37,578 bases of DNA from REEB481 sp044360435. Lineage in GTDB: Bacteria; Bacteroidota; Bacteroidia; NS11-12g; UBA955. Below are positions 16,875 through 24,696 of this stretch, piece by piece. Every line of letters starts with the position of its first letter. Within the stretch, counting starts at the first letter, position 1. The DNA is taken from the NCBI GenBank assembly GCA_044360435.1, contig JBIKKI010000005.1, forward strand, positions 1 to 37,578, in the 5' to 3' direction. Made by a program: the position numbers and the translations under genes. Under the pieces are notes generated by a model. The model was given only the letters and a program-made list of their open reading frames with translations. It was not told the DNA's origin and did no database searches.

Positions 16875-17259
16875 GAGTGGCTTGCTTCACATGATCAGAT
16901 TTTGCCACGCTCATAGAGCACAATCCATTGAATTGGGCTCCACTTTCGATGATGATTTTTTCTGTGGTAATATCACCGTCAATGCGCGCAGAAGCCTTGA
17001 GCAGTAATGTTTCGGCTACGATAATGTTGCCTTTCAGTCTTCCGGCAATGGTTGCATGCCGCGCCTGAATATTTCCTTCCACAGAACAGGCTTCGCCAAT
17101 AACCAACCTGGACTTAGCCTGAATATTGCCTTTGATGTTCCCGTCAATTCGGATGTCACCTTCCGAAATCAAATCCCCGGTTACTGAAGTTCCGGAGCCG
17201 ATGATGTTCAGCAAACCCGGAGTTGACTGCTCTGTGTTTTCTTTATTCTTCTTGAACAT
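16837..17259 (-). CDS. Bactofilin (polymer-forming cytoskeletal protein)
   Basis: A 140-aa bactofilin (PF04519 type). After a short charged N-terminus, residues 15-115 form a right-handed beta-helix pattern with repeating short strands and G/N turns (GDIRIDGNIKGNIQAK and similar). Bactofilins polymerise without nucleotide and scaffold cell-wall enzymes or organelles. It is the second gene of the minus-strand run leading into the ATP synthase genes and its 3' end overlaps atpZ by 38 bases. A perfect TAnnTTTG element lies 16 bases upstream, which suggests that transcription of the atp operon begins here. Confidence 0.93.
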   Translation of the reverse strand: MFKKNKENTEQSTPGLLNIIGSGTSVTGDLISEGDIRIDGNIKGNIQAKSRLVIGEACSVEGNIQARHATIAGRLKGNIIVAETLLLKASARIDGDITTEKIIIESGAQFNGLCSMSVAKSDHVKQATHVKSAQPSAAEA

Positions 17260-17275
17260 AAGCGCGTGAAGATTT

Positions 17276-17283
17276 CAAAGATA
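17276..17283 (-). promoter_or_regulatory. Putative -7 promoter element before bactofilin/atp operon
   Basis: TATCTTTG on the minus strand matches the Bacteroidota TAnnTTTG consensus exactly and lies 16 bases upstream of the bactofilin ATG, in the 49-base gap after the M23-like gene. I find no clear TTTG at -33 spacing, so confidence is moderate. Confidence 0.45.
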
Positions 17284-17308
17284 GGTAAGAATGTTTATTA
17301 GTTGTGAA

Positions 17309-17689
17309 TTACTTTTTGGAAGCAGGTGGCCTCATGCGGGAAGAATCCCAAATTTCTTCACCCCCATTGATAATGATTCTCAGGGCTTCCTGTTTTTCCA
17401 TGCCGGCTTTTTGTTGTCGGGTCAGTTCTTCAACTTCCTGTGTGAGTTCAATGATGGCGGCATTGTCGCTCACCTTCCCGTAACCGGGAACCAATTGTCG
17501 CACGGGCGTGTAGGCAATCAGGGAAAAAATGATAAATGTGAACAACAGCAAAGACGAACTGGCAAGCATCAACACGTTCATGGGCGTAAGGCGAATGGAA
17601 AAAACTTCCGCGAACGAACCATCGTTAATCAGTACCAAACGGTATTTGTTCTTTAATTTCTTGAGTATTTTCTGTTTTTTTGAATCCAT
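17309..17689 (-). CDS. Short membrane-anchored protein resembling the N-terminus of Bacteroidota M23 peptidases
   Basis: The frame is open upstream to 17800, but the ATG at 17689 is chosen because it gives MDSKKQKILKKLKNKYRLVL, a start typical of Bacteroidota M23 (LytM-like) peptidases, and avoids overlap with the divergent porW gene. The 126-aa protein has a basic cytoplasmic segment (1-35), one membrane helix (about 38-60), the APxRxxxPGY-like segment (TPVRQLVPGY), a short coiled coil (about 75-98) and then stops. The peptidase domain that usually follows is absent. With bactofilin next to it, an adaptor that links the cytoskeletal polymer to wall enzymes is plausible (inference). Confidence 0.78.
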   Translation of the reverse strand: MDSKKQKILKKLKNKYRLVLINDGSFAEVFSIRLTPMNVLMLASSSLLLFTFIIFSLIAYTPVRQLVPGYGKVSDNAAIIELTQEVEELTRQQKAGMEKQEALRIIINGGEEIWDSSRMRPPASKK

Positions 17690-17745
17690 TTCCCTTTGGG
17701 GCAATAAAGAAAACCGTTCGAAGTTAAAGGATTTTACCACTATCC

Positions 17746-20328
17746 ATGTCGCATTGTTCCCCAAGGGGTATAATTTTTCTCCTGCTGCTGTTTCTGGCAT
17801 CTTGTAAAACCAGTGAAAGCTGGCTTCCCCGGCAATGGCACAATACCATAGCGCATTACAACACCTATTTCAACGCGCGGGAAAAGCTCCGAGCCACAGA
17901 GAAAACCTCCAGGGAAGGTTTTACGGATCGCTTCGACAGGGTGCTTGAAATTTACAATTACGGCGACGAGGCATCCCTGAGGAACAACGGTGGTGCCATG
18001 GATGAAATCCTGAAGAAAACCAGCAATCTTGTTGACCGTCACCCAAAGAGCAAATGGGTTGATGATGCCTACATGCTCATGGCTGAATCCTATTTTCTCA
18101 GGGGTGATTTCCAGGCTTCCAGGGAATTGTATCAATACGTTTTTTCTCGTTTCCAGGATCCGGTGGTGAAGGCTGCCAGCCAAATTGGGGTTTTTCGCTG
18201 TTTGTATATGAGCGGCAAATTTGGAGAAGCAGAAAGTTTGATCAGTCAGCTGCGCAACGACAAGAATTTCCCTAAAGAACTGCGTTACGACCTGGATGAA
18301 GCGACGGCTGCCTTATACATACGCCAGGAAAAATATGCGGCTTCAGCGGAACCGCTGGGTCGCCTGGTGCATGCTACCAACAACCGAACCCGGAAGGCAA
18401 GGTTGTATTTCATCTTGGGTCAGGTTTTGCAGCGAAGTGGAAAATTCAATCAGGCTGCCGAGCATTACGCGCATGTGGTGAAGTTGAATCCGCCTTATGA
18501 AATGGCGTTCAACGCCAAAATCAATCAGGTGCTTGCCCTGAATTCCGGAACATCCGGGAACCTCAGACAGGCAAGAAGCCTTCTGAAGCAATTGCTGAAA
18601 GACGATAAGAACTTTGACTACCTGGATCAGATTTACTTCCGTTTGGCCGAAACAGAAGTAAAAGATAAGAATTTCCCAAAAGCCATTGAATACTATCAGT
18701 TGTCCTTGCGCAACAACAAAGGCAATAAAGTGCAAATGGCTACCTCCTACCTTGCTTTGGCGGATTACTTCTTTGACAAGCAGGACTTTGAACGTTCCGG
18801 TTATTATTACGACAGCGCCGTGGCTTCTATTCCCAAGGAAAGCCCTGATTACAACAGGATTGCCCAAAAAAGCATGATGCTTGGAGAATTGGTTCGCCAT
18901 TTATCAACCATTCGCGAACAAGACAGCCTGCTGCAATTATCTTCTAACAAACAGTTGCTGGAGCGCACCATAGACCGTCTAATTGCTGCCGAACAGGCAC
19001 GCAAACAAAAGGAACAGCAACAACCCGTTGTTCCGGCACCACAACCGCCACCCGGATTTCAGCAGGATCCCGGAGCCGGTGCCAGCGTATTCCCTTTCTA
19101 CAATGCAACACTGCGTGCGCGAGGCTATAATGAATTCATCAGGCTCTGGGGACAACGCGACAACCGCGACTACTGGCGCATGAAGAATATGCGTGTGAAT
19201 CAGGATCCTTCCTTAAGCAACAACCAGGATCCCGGAACAAGCAGTGATTCCGCGAATGCGGCATTTACAGAAAACGTGCCGGCAGATCGAAAAAAGTATT
19301 ACGCCGCCATACCCTTTTCAGATAAGGCAAAGAAAGACGCCGGTGAGAAAATTGCCCAAGCGTTTTTCGGTGCCGGAAATGTGTACCGCGAAAAACTACA
19401 GGATTGCAATCAGGCCAACAAAATGTATCTGAACTTACTGGAGCGCTTCCCAAAACACTCCCTGGAACCACAGGTGCTTTTTAATCTGGTGAAATGCTAC
19501 AGGCTGACGGGAAACATTCAGGAGGCGGCAACTTATGAGGCAAAGTTGGCGGCTGATTATCCAAACAGCACCTACCTGAATGTGCTCAGGCAACAAACCG
19601 GTAAAGACAGCAGCAGCAGTGTTGCTTCTTCAAAAACAAACAGCGAGAGTGCCGAAGTGGAACAGTTATACCGAAGCATGTATCAGCAGTTTAAAGCCGG
19701 GAACTACCAGAAGGCCATGCAGGAGAAAATGAATGCCGACAAACGGTTTAGCGGGAATTCACTGCAGGCACAGTTTGATTATCTCTTTGCTTTGTGCACC
19801 GGCTATTCCGGACAGACGGATAAGGCCATCGTGCTGATGCGAGCCATCACATCTGATTACTCCGGAACGCCTATCGCTGCCCAGGCCTCGGAAGTGGTGC
19901 TTGCCTGGGAAAAGAAAAACGGCAGCGATGTAACATCGCCATCCTCAGGCGAAAGCAACAATGTTTTTACCTGGAATCCCAAGGATGACTTGTTCTTTCT
20001 GGTCATCTTCCAAAGAGGTACCGATGCCAATAAGGTGCGCGCTGCTCTGGCCGATTACAACAACCGCAACCATCCACTGAAAAAACTGGAAGTAGGCAAA
20101 CCAAGCATTTCCGGCGACAGATACCTCATCAATGTCACAGGGTTTGAAAACAAAGAAGCGCTGCGTTCTTACCTGCTTCAAACCAGCACGCAAACAGAAT
20201 GGAAACAGAATGCCGGTGCCGACGGCGATTATTTCTGTTGCCTGATCAGCCAGACCAACTACCTGCTGCTGCTGAAAAACGGACAAACAGCTGCGTACCA
20301 AAAACTCTTCGAACAATCATTCAAATGA
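17746..20328 (+). CDS. porW: T9SS/gliding-associated lipoprotein PorW/SprE
   Basis: An 860-aa lipoprotein: signal peptide with lipobox LASC and lipidated Cys20, then NTIAHYNTYFNAREKL and the HPKSKWVDDAYMLMAESYF segment that is characteristic of PorW/SprE. Tetratricopeptide-type helices fill about residues 90-420 and 520-700, separated by a low-complexity Q/P-rich linker (about 420-450). The C-terminus (about 745-860) is an alpha/beta module seen in this family, starting DDLFFLVIF. PorW/SprE is needed for type IX secretion and links the PorKLMN machinery to the translocon. It is divergent from the M23-like/bactofilin/atp run (56 bases apart) and is followed by a class A PBP. Confidence 0.85.
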   Translation: MSHCSPRGIIFLLLLFLASCKTSESWLPRQWHNTIAHYNTYFNAREKLRATEKTSREGFTDRFDRVLEIYNYGDEASLRNNGGAMDEILKKTSNLVDRHPKSKWVDDAYMLMAESYFLRGDFQASRELYQYVFSRFQDPVVKAASQIGVFRCLYMSGKFGEAESLISQLRNDKNFPKELRYDLDEATAALYIRQEKYAASAEPLGRLVHATNNRTRKARLYFILGQVLQRSGKFNQAAEHYAHVVKLNPPYEMAFNAKINQVLALNSGTSGNLRQARSLLKQLLKDDKNFDYLDQIYFRLAETEVKDKNFPKAIEYYQLSLRNNKGNKVQMATSYLALADYFFDKQDFERSGYYYDSAVASIPKESPDYNRIAQKSMMLGELVRHLSTIREQDSLLQLSSNKQLLERTIDRLIAAEQARKQKEQQQPVVPAPQPPPGFQQDPGAGASVFPFYNATLRARGYNEFIRLWGQRDNRDYWRMKNMRVNQDPSLSNNQDPGTSSDSANAAFTENVPADRKKYYAAIPFSDKAKKDAGEKIAQAFFGAGNVYREKLQDCNQANKMYLNLLERFPKHSLEPQVLFNLVKCYRLTGNIQEAATYEAKLAADYPNSTYLNVLRQQTGKDSSSSVASSKTNSESAEVEQLYRSMYQQFKAGNYQKAMQEKMNADKRFSGNSLQAQFDYLFALCTGYSGQTDKAIVLMRAITSDYSGTPIAAQASEVVLAWEKKNGSDVTSPSSGESNNVFTWNPKDDLFFLVIFQRGTDANKVRAALADYNNRNHPLKKLEVGKPSISGDRYLINVTGFENKEALRSYLLQTSTQTEWKQNAGADGDYFCCLISQTNYLLLLKNGQTAAYQKLFEQSFK

Positions 20329-20347
20329 GGCACAGCTTCCGCGGCCT

Positions 20348-20355
20348 TATATTTG
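20348..20355 (+). promoter_or_regulatory. Putative -7 promoter element before the class A PBP
   Basis: TATATTTG matches TAnnTTTG exactly and ends 10 bases before the ATG at 20366, in the 37-base gap after porW. A -33 TTTG at proper spacing is not seen. Confidence 0.45.
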
Positions 20356-20365
20356 AAACAGCTTT

Positions 20366-22582
20366 ATGAACGCCAAGACTCAAGGATTGCTCATCCCGCG
20401 TTTCTGGAATTTTCTGTTTACAGGAGTTGGTTTTTTCATCCTGTTCTTTGTGATGGTGAATTTCGGACTGTTTGGAACCCTTCCGGACATCAAAGAACTG
20501 GAAAACCCAAACAGTGCACTGGCCAGTGAAGTATTGAGTGAAGACGGGGTTGTTCTGGGTAAGTATTACAGACAAAACCGAACCAATATCAGCTTTAATG
20601 AAATTTCACCCAACGTGCGTGAAGCGCTGATTGCCACCGAAGATGTTCGCTATTTCAAACATTCAGGTATCGATTTCAGAGGCTTGCTTCGTGCGGTTGT
20701 GTTTATGGGCCGTGAAGGTGGTGCCAGTACCATTTCTCAGCAATTGGCCAAAAATCTGTTTTCAGACAAGCCCAAAATGAAAATTACACGGGTGCTGCAG
20801 AAGTTTAAGGAATGGGTGATTGCCGTGCAGTTGGAACGGCGGTACACCAAGGAGGAAATCATGGCCATGTACCTCAATACGGTTCCATTCTCCGGACATT
20901 CCTTTGGCATCAAAGCAGCTGCCAGCGAGTTTTTCAATAAAACACCGGCCGATCTCAACAAACAGGAAGCCGCTGTTCTGGTGGGCATGCTCAAGGCACC
21001 ATCGGCTTATAATCCGAAACGCAATCCGGAACGGGCACAGAAAAGACGGAATGTGGTCCTTTCACAAATGGTTAAAGCCGGCTTCATCCGTGAAGGGCAA
21101 TTTGATTCCCTGAAAACCCAGGCCATCAAACTGGATTATCAACCTGCCGGTGAGGAAGGTATGGCGCCTTATTTCAGAGATGTTTTGGCAAAAGACCTGG
21201 AAGCCTGGTGTGAAGATCATGGTTACGACCTGTACAAAAGCGGATTGCGCATCTATACCACCATCAACAGCAAGATGCAGCGCTATGCTGAGGACGCAGC
21301 CATGAGGCACATGAAGGAGAATCAGGCCAATTTTAATAAAGGCTGGGGAAAGGATCAGCCCTGGAGGTATATCGAAAACTACAAGGTTATTCCGGGCTAT
21401 ATTGAGAAGGAACTGAAACGCACCGAACGTTATGCCTCGCTGAACAAAAGATTTGATGGAGATGAAACAGCCATCCTCAAAGAACTGAAGAAGCCCGTGA
21501 AAATGACGGTTTTCAGCTGGCGCGGCGATTTGGATACCGTGATGAGTCCCTACGATTCCATGGCGTATGCCAAGCGTTTCCTGCATTGCGGGTTCATTGC
21601 CATCGATCCGGCCACTGCAGAAGTACGCGCCTGGGTGGGTGGCATCAACCACAAGTTTTTCCAGTATGACCACGTAAACAAAAAGTCATCGCGGCAAATC
21701 GGTTCAACGTTTAAACCGTTTGTGTACGCCTCGGCCATCGACATCAACAAAACCAGTCCTTGTACCAGCTTCCCAAGAGAATACACCACCTTTTACGGTT
21801 ACGGCAAACCCTGGACTCCACGTAACTCTGACGGCACCTCGGGTGGAATGCTCACCATGGCTCAGGGATTATCGCGTTCCGACAACCTGATTACAGCCCA
21901 AATCATGAAAAGCCTGGGACCGGAAGCTCCAGAAACCGTCATCAAAATGGCGGAGCGTATGGGCGTTGAAAAAGGCCGGATTCCTGCAGTACCTTCCATT
22001 TGCCTGGGAACACACGATTTGTCGCCTTTTGAAATGGCCGGTGCCTTTACCACATTCGTAAACCGCGGACTTTGGATAGAGCCTACGTACCTCACACGCA
22101 TTGAAGATAAAAACGGAAATGTGCTGGCAGAGTTTACAGAGAAGAAACACGACCAGATTTTGAGTGAAGAAAAAGCATATCTGGTTTACAGAATGCTGGA
22201 AGGTGTGGTGAACCACGGAACAGCGGCGAGGTTGCGTTACCGTTTTGGACTGCAGGGTTCTCTGGGAGGAAAAACAGGCACCACTCAGGGAAATGCCGAC
22301 GGATGGTATATGGGCGTAAGCACAGAATTGGTTTGTGCAAGCTGGGTTGGCGGCGACGATCCTTCCATTAGGTTCCGAAACATGGCCGCCGGTCAGGGCG
22401 CAAGTTCTGCCCTTCCCATTTACGCGTACTTCATGCAAAAAGTAATGGCAGACGCAAGTTTGGGTATTACATGTCCGCCGCTGGATCCTCCCAACGGGCC
22501 ACAAACCATATTGTCAGATTGTGGCCCGCCGGAAGCTTCCGATTATGCCGAAGGCAATGAACTGGACGAATACGGCCAGTAG
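20366..22582 (+). CDS. Class A penicillin-binding protein (PBP1A type)
   Basis: Bifunctional peptidoglycan synthase: glycosyltransferase plus transpeptidase, anchored by one N-terminal helix (about 12-36). The GT51 domain shows the catalytic Glu92 in TEDVRYFKHSGID and GASTISQQLAKNLF (119-132). The transpeptidase motifs are all present: Ser447-x-x-Lys450 (GSTFK), SDN at 505-507 and KTG at 636-638. At 738 aa it is of normal size for Bacteroidota PBP1A. Follows porW by 37 bases with its own putative promoter element. Ends 4 bases from the convergent cyclophilin gene. Confidence 0.96.
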   Translation: MNAKTQGLLIPRFWNFLFTGVGFFILFFVMVNFGLFGTLPDIKELENPNSALASEVLSEDGVVLGKYYRQNRTNISFNEISPNVREALIATEDVRYFKHSGIDFRGLLRAVVFMGREGGASTISQQLAKNLFSDKPKMKITRVLQKFKEWVIAVQLERRYTKEEIMAMYLNTVPFSGHSFGIKAAASEFFNKTPADLNKQEAAVLVGMLKAPSAYNPKRNPERAQKRRNVVLSQMVKAGFIREGQFDSLKTQAIKLDYQPAGEEGMAPYFRDVLAKDLEAWCEDHGYDLYKSGLRIYTTINSKMQRYAEDAAMRHMKENQANFNKGWGKDQPWRYIENYKVIPGYIEKELKRTERYASLNKRFDGDETAILKELKKPVKMTVFSWRGDLDTVMSPYDSMAYAKRFLHCGFIAIDPATAEVRAWVGGINHKFFQYDHVNKKSSRQIGSTFKPFVYASAIDINKTSPCTSFPREYTTFYGYGKPWTPRNSDGTSGGMLTMAQGLSRSDNLITAQIMKSLGPEAPETVIKMAERMGVEKGRIPAVPSICLGTHDLSPFEMAGAFTTFVNRGLWIEPTYLTRIEDKNGNVLAEFTEKKHDQILSEEKAYLVYRMLEGVVNHGTAARLRYRFGLQGSLGGKTGTTQGNADGWYMGVSTELVCASWVGGDDPSIRFRNMAAGQGASSALPIYAYFMQKVMADASLGITCPPLDPPNGPQTILSDCGPPEASDYAEGNELDEYGQ

Positions 22583-22586
22583 TGTT

Positions 22587-23267
22587 TTAGCGGGTTTCGC
22601 TTCTTAAGAATGACTGAACGTCGAGCCTGGTTGGGTCGTATGCTGCAGCAGCACTTCCCTTCCGGATGATACGCACCTGATTCAAGACAGTGCCGTCGGT
22701 TATGGAATTCACCACTTCTTGTCCGGAAACAACATGACCAAACACCGAATGGCGGAAATTCAGCCAGGGCGTTTCCTTGTGGGTAATGAAGAACTGACTT
22801 CCATTGGTCATGGGACCGGCATTGGCCATACTCAGAACACCAGGTTTGTCGTGCAGCAAATCGGGGTGAAATTCGTCGATGAAGCGGTAACCCGGACCGC
22901 CTGAACCGTTGCCAGACGGATCGCCGCCCTGAATCATAAAATCAGGAATGCAGCGGTGAAAAGTGAGGGAATCGTAGTAAGGAACTCCGGCAGGCTTTGC
23001 AGTATTCTTGATTTTGCCTTCTGCTAATCCCACGAAATTGGCCACGGTGAGCGGCGCTTTTTCAAACTCCAGGCGGCAAATAATGGTGCCCTTGGCGGTG
23101 TTAAACTCGGCATACAGGCCATCGGGATACGCCTGATACGCTTCCGGAACAATGTTGTTGTTTTCCATAGGTTTCTTTAAAGTGTCTTTACGTGTCATGC
23201 AACCGGACAGTGCCATGCCCATCAGGCCGCTGATGATCAGTGTTTTGGTTGTATTGAATGTCATCAT
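22587..23267 (-). CDS. Cyclophilin-type peptidyl-prolyl isomerase, lipoprotein
   Basis: Proline cis-trans isomerase acting in the periplasm or at a membrane surface. The open frame extends to 23378, but ATG at 23267 is chosen: it forms an ATGA overlap with the upstream gene's stop and yields a clean lipoprotein signal with LSGC and lipidated Cys23. The 226-aa protein has the cyclophilin core: catalytic Arg105 in TFHRCIPDFMIQGGDP, NGSQFFIT at 155-162 and FGHVV. Envelope cyclophilins help fold exported proteins, which would suit an organism with heavy T9SS and barrel traffic (inference). Confidence 0.93.
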   Translation of the reverse strand: MMTFNTTKTLIISGLMGMALSGCMTRKDTLKKPMENNNIVPEAYQAYPDGLYAEFNTAKGTIICRLEFEKAPLTVANFVGLAEGKIKNTAKPAGVPYYDSLTFHRCIPDFMIQGGDPSGNGSGGPGYRFIDEFHPDLLHDKPGVLSMANAGPMTNGSQFFITHKETPWLNFRHSVFGHVVSGQEVVNSITDGTVLNQVRIIRKGSAAAAYDPTRLDVQSFLRSETR

Positions 23268-23605
23268 GATTGTGTGCGTAGTTTCAAAGGTAATTTCTGC
23301 CATACCATTTGGTAGGAATGGGCAATCATCTGTTGAAGGAACTCCAGGCTCAAACCGTCGAGCGCAACGGTGTTCCAATGTATTTTGTTCATGTGGTAGC
23401 CGGGTTTCACCTGCGGAAATTCACTGCGCCATTGCACCGACAGCTCAGGGTCGGCCTTCAATGTTATGGCGTCGGCAGCACTCATGCTGATGAGCGCAAA
23501 AATCTTTCCACCAACCCGAAACACCAGCACATCTTCATCGAAGGGAACATCCTCAGTAACCTGAGGAAAGGACAAACAGGTGTTTCTGATCCATTCCAGA
23601 TGCAA
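23264..23605 (-). CDS. MmcQ/YjbR family protein
   Basis: A 113-aa protein of the MmcQ/YjbR (double-wing DNA-binding-like fold) family, of uncertain biochemical role. The pattern LEWIRNTCLSFPQVTEDVPF near the N-terminus, VFRVGGKIFALI and the C-terminal HMNKIHWNTV are typical. The frame runs open to 23710, but the upstream part would overlap the divergent gene; the TTG at 23605 gives the usual family start and lies 22 bases below a perfect TAnnTTTG element. Its stop overlaps the cyclophilin start (ATGA). Confidence 0.85.
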   Translation of the reverse strand: MHLEWIRNTCLSFPQVTEDVPFDEDVLVFRVGGKIFALISMSAADAITLKADPELSVQWRSEFPQVKPGYHMNKIHWNTVALDGLSLEFLQQMIAHSYQMVWQKLPLKLRTQS

Positions 23606-23627
23606 AACGTGGATTTTTAGGTGGTGG

Positions 23628-23635
23628 CAAAGGTA
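23628..23635 (-). promoter_or_regulatory. Putative -7 promoter element before the YjbR/cyclophilin pair
   Basis: TACCTTTG on the minus strand, exact TAnnTTTG match, 22 bases above the TTG start at 23605. It lies back to back with a second element facing the other way at 23647-23654. Confidence 0.45.
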
Positions 23636-23646
23636 ATTCGACTGCT

Positions 23647-23654
23647 TAATTTTG
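23647..23654 (+). promoter_or_regulatory. Putative -7 promoter element before the MORN-repeat gene
   Basis: TAATTTTG, exact TAnnTTTG match, ending 7 bases before the ATG at 23662. Only 11 bases separate it from the opposite-facing element at 23628-23635. Confidence 0.45.
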
Positions 23655-23661
23655 AAAACCA

Positions 23662-24696
23662 ATGAAGCACCTGAACGCGATACTGCTGATGATGACCACT
23701 TGCGGTACAATTCTTACAGGAATGGCCCAAAGTCGGATCAAATTCGAAGGTCTTACCATTAAGAATGAAACTGCATTTTTCCGGGGAAAACCTTTTACCG
23801 GTGTTTCTGTAGCGGTTTACGAAGACCAAACCATGCGCGAGGAAGTGCTCTGGAAAGACGGCATGATGGATGGTGTGAAAACAGAATATTACCAGGGCGC
23901 AGGCGTGCACGCCAGAATCAGCTTCAGGGAAAACAAGCGCCACGGTTCATTCACTTATTACTACAGGAACGGGCAGCCCAAGCTGAAAGGAACCTACGTT
24001 TATAATGTGTTGAACGATACCCTGTGGTCGTGGTACCAAAACGGACAGCTGCAATACCTTCATGTTTATGACATGGGCATGCGCACGGGTTCCATCCGCA
24101 CCTGGTTTAAAAACGGAGCTCCGGAACAAGTATGTGCGCTGGTTGGCGGAAAACCACACGGGCCCATGTACAACTACTACGCCGACAGCAGCGTGCGCAG
24201 CATCATCCATTACCAGCGCGGGGTTCGCGAAGGATCTGCTTATACCTGGCACAATACCGGCTGTCTGGCTGAAGAATCGTACTATAAAAACGGAATGTTG
24301 GACAGTGTTCAACGGGTGTACGACAACCTGCGCTGCGAGTTGATCAAAAGCGGCTTCTACCAAAAAGGACTAAAAGAAGGCGTATTCATGCAGTTCGACT
24401 TTTTAGGCGATACCCTTTCTTTGGAAACCTGGAGAAACAATAAACTTCATGGCAGCTACATCACCTGGCTGAATGGCAAAAGAGACACGGAAGGCAGCTA
24501 CAGCAACGGAATTCCCAACGGATACTGGATTTACGGTAAAGAAAGCCATTATCAGTGGCGGGAAGGTGAATACGATGAAGGCGTTCAAATTGGAACCTGG
24601 TGGTATTACGACAGTGAAGGGCGTAAACTGATGAAACAGGTTTATGATGACCAGGGGAATTTGTTGGAAGAGAAAGTTTTCAAGAAACTCAAATGA
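23662..24696 (+). CDS. Secreted MORN-variant (YwqK-like) repeat protein
   Basis: A 344-aa protein with a signal peptide (about residues 1-22, ending GMAQ) followed by tandem MORN-variant repeats of about 20-24 residues: repeated YxNGxxxxxG-type units such as YYRNGQPKLKG, WYQNGQLQY and WFKNGAPEQ through to WYYDSEGRKL near the C-terminus. Automated pipelines often name such proteins YwqK-family antitoxins, but no toxin gene is adjacent. Role unknown; surface or periplasmic by the signal peptide. The stop overlaps the uridine kinase start as ATGA, so the two are translated together. Confidence 0.85.
   Translation: MKHLNAILLMMTTCGTILTGMAQSRIKFEGLTIKNETAFFRGKPFTGVSVAVYEDQTMREEVLWKDGMMDGVKTEYYQGAGVHARISFRENKRHGSFTYYYRNGQPKLKGTYVYNVLNDTLWSWYQNGQLQYLHVYDMGMRTGSIRTWFKNGAPEQVCALVGGKPHGPMYNYYADSSVRSIIHYQRGVREGSAYTWHNTGCLAEESYYKNGMLDSVQRVYDNLRCELIKSGFYQKGLKEGVFMQFDFLGDTLSLETWRNNKLHGSYITWLNGKRDTEGSYSNGIPNGYWIYGKESHYQWREGEYDEGVQIGTWWYYDSEGRKLMKQVYDDQGNLLEEKVFKKLK

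Noticed and set aside
17690..17800. N-terminal extension of the M23-like protein to 17800
   Set aside because: It would overlap the start and signal peptide of divergent porW and places 37 non-typical residues before a canonical family start.
21062..22504. Minus-strand open frames of 203 and 211 aa
   Set aside because: Antisense to the transpeptidase domain of the class A PBP, which has all active-site motifs intact.
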